Of a DNA stretch of 54,341 bases, positions 26,432 through 33,028 are shown one piece after another (positions within the stretch are counted from its first letter, which is position 1; each line of letters begins with the position of its first letter). The stretch is from the NCBI GenBank assembly GCA_015233495.1, contig JADFXQ010000007.1:1-54341 (forward strand). The letters run 5' to 3'. The notes under the pieces were generated by a model, which saw nothing but the letters and a program-made list of their open reading frames with translations, had not been told where the DNA came from and ran no database searches. The stretch is from Candidatus Omnitrophota bacterium (GTDB lineage Bacteria; Omnitrophota; Gorgyraeia; Zapsychrales; Zapsychraceae). Made by a program: the position numbers and the translations under genes.

Positions 26432-26691
26432 TAAATCCCCAGCTTAGCGTAAAGTTCCTTAACATCAGCGCAAATCACGACATCCCTCCCCGCGTCCGTG
26501 TCACGAAAAGTTTGCGCCGTGGCCTCATTCGGGACAACCACGTCAAACGGCAAACCCCGGCGCATTTCCACCTGCTTATAAAAAATTGTCAGGGCTTCCG
26601 TAGCTGATAACCCAATGCTCCGAAAGACACGTTCGGCTTTAGTTTTTAAACCCGGCTCAATCCGCGCCCGGATCATCGCTGTTTTGCTCAT
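26431..26691 (-). CDS. dinJ: RelB/DinJ-family antitoxin
   Basis: An 86-residue antitoxin. The N-terminal ribbon-helix-helix (AMIRARIEPGLKTKAERVFR, then GLSATEALTIFYKQVEMRRG) and the PFDVVVPNEAT motif are typical of DinJ/RelB. The C-terminal part should neutralise the downstream YafQ toxin. GGAG lies a few bases before the ATG. A 22-bp palindrome upstream at 26742-26763 is the probable operator. Confidence 0.9.
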   Translation of the reverse strand: MSKTAMIRARIEPGLKTKAERVFRSIGLSATEALTIFYKQVEMRRGLPFDVVVPNEATAQTFRDTDAGRDVVICADVKELYAKLGI

Positions 26692-26741
26692 ATCGTCTCC
26701 TCATAAATTCTGTCAACCTGCGTTTATCCTAGACAATATAA

Positions 26742-26763
26742 ATGTATCACAATTGAGATACAT
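26742..26763. promoter_or_regulatory. dinJ-yafQ operator palindrome
   Basis: Near-perfect 22-bp palindrome ATGTATC-ACAATTGA-GATACAT, symmetric around CAATTG, with one mismatched pair. On the minus strand it overlaps a plausible -35 box TTGTGA with TAGGAT 15 bases downstream. It is placed for autorepression by the DinJ-YafQ complex. Confidence 0.6.
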
Positions 26764-26979
26764 AATCAAGTTTTGATTTTCTATGACATTCGTAATCAAG
26801 ATAACGGGGGCATTAGGGGAGATTCGACAAATCCAATGCCTTTCGCAGCTTTGGCCTGGGAGAACTTTGAATGATTTTACAATGATCCAAGACTTGTATT
26901 TGTTTTACCTTTTCCATATTGATTACTATAAAATATTACTCCAACCCCGCCGCAGTTCAAATTTTTTTATTCGCGCTAT

Positions 26980-29652
26980 TTAATTGGCCTGTCCATACTG
27001 ATTCGCCGCCGAAGCTGATTTGAATCCCAACAACAGCGGGAGGTTTTTGACCGGGGCAATCTCTTGGATAACGGGAACAAGCCCGTTGATGTCCACGCTG
27101 ACATTCGGGACATCCTGAAACTTCAGCGGCAAAGCCGCGCCGCTCCTGTCACGCTTGACGCGCAGATTTTGAAAAGCCGAAATCAAATCAATCCCGCCGT
27201 TGGTACGGTTTCGGGTCCCCCAATCAAACCGCGTTGCCGACGGAGAGCTTGCCGGTTTTTTCAGCAAATCGCCCCGGCCAAAATAGACCGGTTGACCGGG
27301 GCCGCTGTATCCAAATTTCTCCTCGCCTTCCCAACGATATTGAGAAGGCGTCGATTCCCAAAAAGTCGGCATTGATCCGGGGGCATCTTCTTCCGTCTCA
27401 ATATCGCTTAACACAGTCACATCCGGTCTTGCCGCCGGAAAAATCGTGATTTCATAAATCATTCTGGCTGTCGTTTCATTAAATCCCACGCTGAGTCCCA
27501 AGGTAACCGTTTCCCATAAATTTTGCGCGGCTTTGATCAGCAGATGCTGAAATGACAAATGACTGATAAATTGATGATATCGCAAACGGGCCTGATAAGT
27601 CGCTTTTAAATCAGCATACTCTTTTTCAGTCCCACCATGCGTAATAAAATCAGACGAATCATCTAATATTTTCGGTAAAACAACCCCTTCCGGGTCAATA
27701 TATCCGTCGTCGATCAACACATTACTTCGAGCCAGAAAAACCACGGGGTTTTTCATGTCATGATTTACAAATTGGCCATGAAACGCGTCATTACGAATAT
27801 ACCAAAACCTCTTTGTGATCCGCTCCCCATTTTCATTAAGGACTTTAAATTCTATGACAGCATGATCTTCCCGATCGTTTTCATTTTTAACAAACACAAT
27901 TTCGCCGTCATCATTGAGACGAAAAAAATGAACGGCCGATACTTCCCCGCGCAACAAAGATATAATCCTCCCCAAAACCAATCCGCCGACTCCATTATAA
28001 TCTTCCGATGTCCCACTCAGTTGTCTTGCGTAGTCGTTGGCTAAAAAACGTCCGCCGGCTTTATTTTGAGGATCCGCGTACTTACAAAAAGCGATTAAAT
28101 CCTTAAACGAGCCGAACGGCAAATCGTTCATCACCACGACATCCGTCGCCTGTGTGTCCAAAGCAAACGGCGTGTACACATCCACTCCACCTAAAGGGTA
28201 ATAAATGACCGATCCGTTAAAGCCGGCCAGGCCGCCCAAATGCCTCAAAAAAACAGTCTGGGATGCTATTTCTTCGCGAATCCGGAGAACCTCTGTTTTC
28301 CGTCCCAAATCGCTGGCCAGCGCAGCTACGGCCGCTCTAAAATCCTTCTGTTCCAAAAAATTGTATCCGCTTAATTGCGGCAAGCTCCTATCCGCCACGA
28401 TGGGTGAACTTCCGGGCGAACTTCCAGCCGGATGAACATTGACTGTAACTTCCTCAAGCGGCGATGCAGTCCGGACTGCTTTTTGAGCCGCCAGCGGACT
28501 CGCGGAACTCAACGGCTGTTGGCCTGCGAACCCGCCGGAAAAATACTGCCGGGTCACGGTTTCCTCGGTCAGCGGATCCACGTCTTCCTTGACGTAATTC
28601 ATCACGCCCGTCTTGAACGCTGCGACATATCGGTCATAAATTTTTTGATTGTTCTTCACATCCGCCTGGTTCACGCCTGCGGTTTTACCTTTATCAACGT
28701 AATGCTTGCCGAGAAAACTCTCCTTGAGCGCTTTTTTATACCAGGCCGCAAGAATAAGCGAATGGTTGATCTGACGGAGCAAGGCGAAATTTTTCCCTTC
28801 ATTCACTTCTTTCTCGATCGCCGGGATGATGATTTCGCGCATGATTTGGGAAGCAAGGGCACGGGTTGTTTCCTCGCGGGCACTCACACCGACTATTCCG
28901 CTTCGCGTGTAGGGGCGCCCCTCGTGGGCGCCCGTTACTCGGTCGCGCCAGGACGACGGGCGCCCACGAGGGGCGCCCCTACGCTCTGCCAAATAATCCT
29001 CCTCCAGCATCACATTCAAATGGCTATCAACTATAAAAACCGTGTTGCCCTGTTCATACACCTCCGCCTTGTCCGGCATGATCCAGACTTTGTTGAATGT
29101 ATCCACCGGAATATCGTCTGTCCCGAATTTGGCTTTCGCTTCCTTATATATCCTGTCCCAAAACGCTTTCCCTATATCCTTTTGCGGATCAAGCAAAGAC
29201 GCGGTGAGCTGTTTTAAAATATAATCCTGAGCCAAAAGGTCCCGGCCCATTTCGGTTTTACCGAGATCGTCGGGGATAATCCGATTTTTTTCGTAGGGCG
29301 ACAAATTCACCCAAATATTTTTCTCCGGCACAGTCAATGCGGCAAGAAAATATTTGATGAGTTTCTGGTATTCTTTTACTTTTGCGTCTTTAGGCTGGCG
29401 CGAATAGTCGACATCGCCGGGCGAGATTAAAAAATCGAACTTCAGCGGATTGTCCGAATGAACAATTAAACCCTTCATAACCGCCGGATTATACGTCGAA
29501 GATAAATTGACCATCGCCCCAGGCACAGGCAATGTACCAACAAACTGCGCCGGAGCGGATCCCGGCAAAGCCAATATAAACATCACGAGCAAAATTCCGC
29601 GAAACAGCCGGAAAATGACACAGTCATTGATTTTAATCAGGCATCCGGTCAT
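26980..29652 (-). CDS. Large exported protein of an Omnitrophota-type family (function unknown)
   Basis: An 890-residue protein with a signal peptide (GILLVMFILALPGSAPA). I associate its central segments with large proteins repeatedly seen in Omnitrophota genomes: FNKVWIMPDKAEVYEQGNT, SHLNVMLEEDYLA, IMREIIIPAIEKEVNEGKNF and HSLILAAWYKKALKESFLGK. No enzymatic motif is recognised. The middle part (about 480-760, DFRAAVAALASDLGRKTEVL and following) contains hydrophobic and acidic strands, possibly a Rossmann-like domain. A 74-bp inverted repeat (28909-28982) is translated in frame as a linker (RRGAPRGRPSSWRDRVTGAH). The frame is open to a TTG at 29688; the ATG at 29652 gives a proper signal peptide. 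A TATACT -10 box lies six bases upstream of this ATG, suggesting a leaderless mRNA. Confidence 0.75.
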   Translation of the reverse strand: MTGCLIKINDCVIFRLFRGILLVMFILALPGSAPAQFVGTLPVPGAMVNLSSTYNPAVMKGLIVHSDNPLKFDFLISPGDVDYSRQPKDAKVKEYQKLIKYFLAALTVPEKNIWVNLSPYEKNRIIPDDLGKTEMGRDLLAQDYILKQLTASLLDPQKDIGKAFWDRIYKEAKAKFGTDDIPVDTFNKVWIMPDKAEVYEQGNTVFIVDSHLNVMLEEDYLAERRGAPRGRPSSWRDRVTGAHEGRPYTRSGIVGVSAREETTRALASQIMREIIIPAIEKEVNEGKNFALLRQINHSLILAAWYKKALKESFLGKHYVDKGKTAGVNQADVKNNQKIYDRYVAAFKTGVMNYVKEDVDPLTEETVTRQYFSGGFAGQQPLSSASPLAAQKAVRTASPLEEVTVNVHPAGSSPGSSPIVADRSLPQLSGYNFLEQKDFRAAVAALASDLGRKTEVLRIREEIASQTVFLRHLGGLAGFNGSVIYYPLGGVDVYTPFALDTQATDVVVMNDLPFGSFKDLIAFCKYADPQNKAGGRFLANDYARQLSGTSEDYNGVGGLVLGRIISLLRGEVSAVHFFRLNDDGEIVFVKNENDREDHAVIEFKVLNENGERITKRFWYIRNDAFHGQFVNHDMKNPVVFLARSNVLIDDGYIDPEGVVLPKILDDSSDFITHGGTEKEYADLKATYQARLRYHQFISHLSFQHLLIKAAQNLWETVTLGLSVGFNETTARMIYEITIFPAARPDVTVLSDIETEEDAPGSMPTFWESTPSQYRWEGEEKFGYSGPGQPVYFGRGDLLKKPASSPSATRFDWGTRNRTNGGIDLISAFQNLRVKRDRSGAALPLKFQDVPNVSVDINGLVPVIQEIAPVKNLPLLLGFKSASAANQYGQAN
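28909..28982. repeat. Perfect 27-bp inverted repeat of the GGGGCGCCCC family inside a coding region
   Basis: Arms 28909-28935 and 28956-28982 (GTAGGGGCGCCCCTCGTGGG and complement) are perfectly complementary around a 20-base loop that contains GGTCGCGCCAGGACG. The loop is similar to that of the copy at 30806-30868 (CAATCGCGCCAGAACAAC). The element is translated in frame within the large exported protein. Confidence 0.92.
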
Positions 29653-29658
29653 AAAGAA

Positions 29659-29688
29659 AGTATACCCGATCACGACTGAAACGGCCAA
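29659..29688 (-). promoter_or_regulatory. Promoter of the large exported protein gene, probably leaderless
   Basis: On the minus strand TTGGCC (29688-29683) and TATACT (29664-29659) are 18 bases apart. The -10 box ends six bases before the ATG at 29652, so transcription would start at or very near the start codon. No Shine-Dalgarno is visible. Confidence 0.4.
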
Positions 29689-29701
29689 TCCGGCTTTAAA
29701 A

Positions 29702-29766
29702 GGTGACGGACACTTTTTCTGGTGTTGAAAAGCTCAAAAGCATTGCCAAAAAAAGTGTCCGTCACC
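29702..29766. repeat. REP-like hairpin (GGTGACGGACACTTTTT family)
   Basis: Inverted repeat GGTGACGGACACTTTTTCTGG (29702-29722) and its complement (29745-29766) with a 22-base loop. It lies between the divergent exported-protein gene and thiS, which leaves very little room for a riboswitch there. Confidence 0.85.
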
Positions 29767-29773
29767 ATTATGA

Positions 29774-29802
29774 TTGCATTCCCCGCTCTTGTGCTTTAAG
29801 AT
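29774..29802 (+). promoter_or_regulatory. thiS operon promoter, probably leaderless
   Basis: TTGCAT (29774-29779), 17-base spacer, TAAGAT (29797-29802). The thiS ATG is eight bases after the -10 box and has no Shine-Dalgarno, consistent with a leaderless transcript. No THI-box (TPP riboswitch) sequence is seen. Confidence 0.45.
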
Positions 29803-29810
29803 ATCTTTCT

Positions 29811-30011
29811 ATGCGTATTACACTCAACGGAAAAGCAACCGCTTTCGAAAATGATCTGCTTTTGCGACAGCTGGTTCAAAACTTCTGCCGTCAGCCGGAG
29901 CACGTCATCGCCGAAGTGAACGGCGAGATCGTGAAAACCGATCATTGGGATCAGACGGTTCTGAAAGAAGGCGACGTCATTGAATTGGTCGGTTTTGTCG
30001 GAGGCGGATAA
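29811..30011 (+). CDS. thiS: Sulfur carrier protein ThiS
   Basis: A 66-residue beta-grasp protein (MRITLNGKATAFENDLLLRQ) ending in the essential Gly-Gly (GFVGGG). The C-terminus is adenylated by ThiF and thiocarboxylated to deliver sulfur to the thiazole of thiamine. The open frame begins at 29703, but that part is the REP hairpin; the ATG at 29811 matches the family. Its TAA is followed directly by the thiG ATG, and the GGAGG of its glycine codons serves as thiG Shine-Dalgarno. Confidence 0.93.
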   Translation: MRITLNGKATAFENDLLLRQLVQNFCRQPEHVIAEVNGEIVKTDHWDQTVLKEGDVIELVGFVGGG

Positions 30012-30788
30012 ATGAATCGCGATGTTCTGACAATTGCTGGAATAAATTTCCAAAGCCGTTTTTTGCTCGGCACGGGGAAATTCTCGTCAAAAGCCGTCAT
30101 GCGCGAGACGATTGTGGCGTCCGGAAGCCAGATCGTGACTGTGGCTTTGCGCCGGATCGATGTGGAGCACAGTGAAGAAAACATTCTGGAATTTATTCCT
30201 GCCGGCACAACACTTTTAGTCAATACTTCCGGAGCCCGCAACGCCAAGGAAGCGGTGCGAATTGCGCGTTTAGCCAAGGAAGCCGGTTATGGAAACTGGA
30301 TAAAAATCGAAGTCATCAATGATTCAAAATATCTTCTGCCGGATAATGCGGAAACTATCCGCGCCACAGAACAGTTAACTGCGGAAGATTTCGTAGTTCT
30401 GCCCTACATGGCGCCTGACCTGTACGTGGCCCGCGCCTTAGTCAAGGCCGGTGCCGCGGCAGTCATGCCCTTAGGATCACTCATCGGCAGCCATCAGGGC
30501 CTGAAAACCCAAGATATGATTCAAATTTTAATTGATGAAATCGATCTGCCGGTCATTGTGGACGCCGGTTTGGGGATGCCGTCGCATGCCGCACAGGCCA
30601 TGGAAATGGGCGCCGCCGCGGCGTTGGTGAACACGGCGGTCGCTACGGCGCAAGACCCGGTCCGGGCCGGACGCGCCTTTGCGCTCGCGGTGGAAGCCGG
30701 CCGAATGGCCTATTTGAGCCGATTATCCGGCCCGCGTACGAATGCCGAAGCTTCATCGCCGTTAACCGGATTGCTGGAAAATAAATAA
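30012..30788 (+). CDS. thiG: Thiazole synthase ThiG
   Basis: A 258-residue TIM-barrel enzyme that forms the thiazole phosphate from 1-deoxyxylulose 5-phosphate, ThiS thiocarboxylate and dehydroglycine. It has the family start [18 protein letters not shown], the Schiff-base lysine in WIKIEVI (Lys98), [14 protein letters not shown] and the phosphate-binding [17 protein letters not shown]. Length is normal. It abuts thiS and precedes thiH, which supplies dehydroglycine. A hairpin of the GGGGCGCCC repeat family separates it from thiH. Confidence 0.97.
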   Translation: MNRDVLTIAGINFQSRFLLGTGKFSSKAVMRETIVASGSQIVTVALRRIDVEHSEENILEFIPAGTTLLVNTSGARNAKEAVRIARLAKEAGYGNWIKIEVINDSKYLLPDNAETIRATEQLTAEDFVVLPYMAPDLYVARALVKAGAAAVMPLGSLIGSHQGLKTQDMIQILIDEIDLPVIVDAGLGMPSHAAQAMEMGAAAALVNTAVATAQDPVRAGRAFALAVEAGRMAYLSRLSGPRTNAEASSPLTGLLENK

Positions 30789-30805
30789 GGTCATCCAGTT
30801 GTATA

Positions 30806-30868
30806 TAAGGGGCGCCCGTTGTCCAATCGCGCCAGAACAACAGTCGTGCTGAATGGGCACGACAACGG
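30806..30868. repeat. GGGGCGCCCGTT-family inverted repeat between thiG and thiH
   Basis: GGGGCGCCCGTTGTCC starts the element. CCGTTGTC (about 30815) pairs with GACAACGG (about 30860), and an inner GTCGTGC/GCACGAC stem is nested inside. The loop CAATCGCGCCAGAACAAC matches the loop of the repeat at 28909-28982. Confidence 0.75.
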
Positions 30869-30889
30869 CCAAAAATCCACAAGCCTATT

Positions 30890-31903
30890 ATGATCAACAG
30901 TGAAGAAATAAATAAAATCCTTTCCGACTCTTCGCCCCAATTGACCGAAGACCTCGCCCGGCAAGCCGCTGCCCTTACCCAGCAATATTTCGGGCGGACG
31001 ATCAGTCTCTACGCGCCGCTTTATCTGTCTAATTACTGCACCGGCGGATGTTTGTATTGCGGGTTCAATCAAAACCACTCCGTCCAAAGAATCAAACTCA
31101 ATCCCGAACAAATCGAAGCTGAAATGCTGACACTCGCGGCCATGGGCATCAAAAATATTTTATTGCTTACCGGAGAATCCTATGACCTTACGCCCGTAGA
31201 ATATCTTTGCAAAGCCGTCTGTCTGGGCCGGAAATATTTTTCTCAAGTCGGCTTAGAAATTCATCCTTTGGAAACTTCCGAATACAGCGCGCTTTATCTC
31301 GCCGGAGCCGACAGCCTCACTGTTTATCAGGAGACCTATGACCGGACCCGTTACGCCGAAGTCCATTTGCACGGACGCAAACGCGATTACGATTTTCGTT
31401 ACGGCGCGGCAGGCCGCGCCAGCGCGGCGCATTTCCGTCAAATTTCGCTGGGCATTCTGCTGGGACTAAGTAAAGTAGCCAACGACCTTGCGTCGTTGTA
31501 TAATCATTTACGGTATATGGAACGCCAATATCCGGGAGTGGAATACAGCCTTTCCTTTCCGCGCTTGCGCCGGATCAAAGGCGAAAATTTTATTCCCGAT
31601 GTGATTAATGATCAGACATTTATGCGGATCATCGCTTTATCCCGCATTTTATTTCCCCGCGTCGGGATCAATTTATCGACGCGAGAACAGCCGGATCTGC
31701 GCGACCGGTTATTGGGAATCGGAGTGACGAAAATATCGGCAGGGTCCAAGACCACCGTCGGCGGCTATCACGCCCCGGCAGAACAACGGGATCCTCAATT
31801 CGACGTCCAGGACAGCCGTTCCGTCGAAGCAGTAATCCGCCGGGTAAAAAAATTAGGCTTCGATCCGGTCATAACGGACTGGCGGGCCATCACAAATGAA
31901 TAG
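30890..31903 (+). CDS. thiH: 2-iminoacetate synthase ThiH
   Basis: A 337-residue radical SAM enzyme that cleaves tyrosine to dehydroglycine for the thiazole ring. The [4Fe-4S] cluster motif is C50-x3-C54-x2-C57 in LSNYCTGGCLYCGFNQNH. Further family features are LLLTGESYDLTPVEYLC, DSLTVYQETYDRTRYAEVH (the ThiH-specific substrate region) and the C-terminal SAGSKTTVGGYH. It is slightly shorter than E. coli ThiH (377). No Shine-Dalgarno is visible, and the intergenic spacer before it is occupied by a repeat. Confidence 0.95.
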   Translation: MINSEEINKILSDSSPQLTEDLARQAAALTQQYFGRTISLYAPLYLSNYCTGGCLYCGFNQNHSVQRIKLNPEQIEAEMLTLAAMGIKNILLLTGESYDLTPVEYLCKAVCLGRKYFSQVGLEIHPLETSEYSALYLAGADSLTVYQETYDRTRYAEVHLHGRKRDYDFRYGAAGRASAAHFRQISLGILLGLSKVANDLASLYNHLRYMERQYPGVEYSLSFPRLRRIKGENFIPDVINDQTFMRIIALSRILFPRVGINLSTREQPDLRDRLLGIGVTKISAGSKTTVGGYHAPAEQRDPQFDVQDSRSVEAVIRRVKKLGFDPVITDWRAITNE

Positions 31904-31921
31904 CATACTAAGGAGTCACCC

Positions 31922-32311
31922 ATGCAAAAGCCACTGAATCTGGTTCTCAAAAACTACGAAGACCGCGGCGGCATTGTCGCAGCCGTAGTGCAGGAGAAAA
32001 TTGCCAAAATTGAAAAAATTTGTCCCAAGCTGATCAGTTGTCACGTCTTAATCGAAAAATTAACCAACCTCAAACATCACAACCATTCTTATCATATTCG
32101 AATCGAATTGCAGGTCCCCGGTCACCCGGAAGTGGTGATTATCCGCGAGCCGAAAAAAGGCGAAATCCAATCCGAACTGCTGACCACCCAGGTTCGCGAA
32201 GCTTTTATCGCCGGTCGTCGGCAAATCGAAGAAATCATTGACCGTCAGCAAGGCCATGTCAAATCACACGCGGTGAAACAAGTCGAGGAAGTCGAAGAAG
32301 AAGAAATTTAA
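31922..32311 (+). CDS. hpf: Ribosome hibernation factor (HPF/RaiA, S30EA family)
   Basis: A 129-residue protein with the sigma-54 modulation/S30EA fold: IVAAVVQEKIAKIEKICPKL, then strands ISCHVLIEKLTNLKHHNHSYH and IRIELQVPGHPEVVIIREPK, and helix REAFIAGRRQIEEIIDRQQG. Such proteins bind the 30S A/P-site channel and silence ribosomes in stationary phase. It is the short form without the C-terminal dimerisation domain, with an acidic tail (VEEVEEEEI) instead. A good Shine-Dalgarno (AAGGAG) precedes it. Its position inside the thiamine cluster is unusual; it may simply be an inserted neighbour. Confidence 0.85.
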   Translation: MQKPLNLVLKNYEDRGGIVAAVVQEKIAKIEKICPKLISCHVLIEKLTNLKHHNHSYHIRIELQVPGHPEVVIIREPKKGEIQSELLTTQVREAFIAGRRQIEEIIDRQQGHVKSHAVKQVEEVEEEEI

Positions 32312-32328
32312 CCAGCCACGGGATAAAA

Positions 32329-32412
32329 ATGACAAATGACAAAATTCAAAGCACAAAACCACTAATCCCCAATTTAAGTTTTAAAATTTGAATTTTGTCT
32401 TTTGTCATTTGT
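32329..32412. repeat. AT-rich inverted repeat (ATGACAAATGACAAA family)
   Basis: Left arm ATGACAAATGACAAAATTCA (32329 onward) pairs with TTTGAATTTTGTCTTTTGTC (32387 onward), with a loop of about 36 bases. It lies between hpf and thiF and gives thiF a spurious upstream extension from a TTG at 32402. Confidence 0.85.
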
Positions 32413-32419
32413 GATTATT

Positions 32420-33019
32420 ATGAACCTCTTTCACACCGGTTTACTCCGTTATCTCAAACCTGAACAACTCGACCGCCTGCGCCAAACCCGCGTTGGGATT
32501 GCGGGATGCGGCGGTTTAGGCTCAAATATCGCGGTTTTGCTTACCCGCTCGGGTTTAGAAAATTTTATTCTCCTCGATCGCGACACCGTTGAGGCATCGA
32601 ATTTGAACCGGCAGTTTTTTTTCTTAAGCGATATCGGCCGTCCGAAGACGGGCGCTTTAACGCAATATTTACGCGGCATTAACCCGGAAGTGAAAACCGT
32701 ATTATTTCAAGAAACCTGGTCTCCCCAGAATCCGGACCGGTTTGCCGGATGCGATATTGTGGTGGAAGCGTTCGACCGAGCCGGATTTAAAAAATCGTTT
32801 GTGGAATTCTATCAAAGCCGGGCAAAATATGTGATCAGCGGCAACGGCATGGCAGGGTATCAACGGCCGCAACCCCTCGCGGTCCGGCAAATAAAAAATA
32901 TTTTTATTGTGGGCGATGCCACAACCGACATCACGAACGGCTTCGCCCCCTTTGCCCCGCGGGTCACTGCCTGCGCCGGATTGATGGCGGATATCGCGCT
33001 CTCCCTTGTCCTTAATTAG
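32420..33019 (+). CDS. thiF: ThiS adenylyltransferase ThiF
   Basis: A 199-residue E1-like enzyme that activates the ThiS C-terminus with ATP. It has the nucleotide-binding glycine motif VGIAGCGGLGSNIAVLLTRSG, the acidic LLDRDTVEASNLNRQ motif and the downstream GNGMAGYQRPQPL segment. The length fits the short bacterial ThiF subfamily of about 200 residues rather than the longer MoeB-like form with zinc-binding cysteines. The ATG at 32420 is chosen because the six residues before it are encoded by a repeat. It ends nine bases before the convergent mnmG stop. Confidence 0.92.
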   Translation: MNLFHTGLLRYLKPEQLDRLRQTRVGIAGCGGLGSNIAVLLTRSGLENFILLDRDTVEASNLNRQFFFLSDIGRPKTGALTQYLRGINPEVKTVLFQETWSPQNPDRFAGCDIVVEAFDRAGFKKSFVEFYQSRAKYVISGNGMAGYQRPQPLAVRQIKNIFIVGDATTDITNGFAPFAPRVTACAGLMADIALSLVLN

Positions 33020-33028
33020 CCTGCTTCT

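Noticed and set aside
26783..26983. Plus-strand frame of 66 residues between dinJ and the exported protein gene
   Set aside because: No Shine-Dalgarno, no recognisable family and AT-rich intergenic composition. I see nothing convincing in this 288-base gap apart from the dinJ operator.
28432..29217. Plus-strand frame of 261 residues antisense to the large exported protein
   Set aside because: It lies entirely opposite the conserved exported protein and crosses the translated inverted repeat. Composition is that of an antisense shadow.
29767..29810. TPP riboswitch before thiS
   Set aside because: There are only about 44 bases between the REP hairpin and the ATG, and no THI-box sequence is present.
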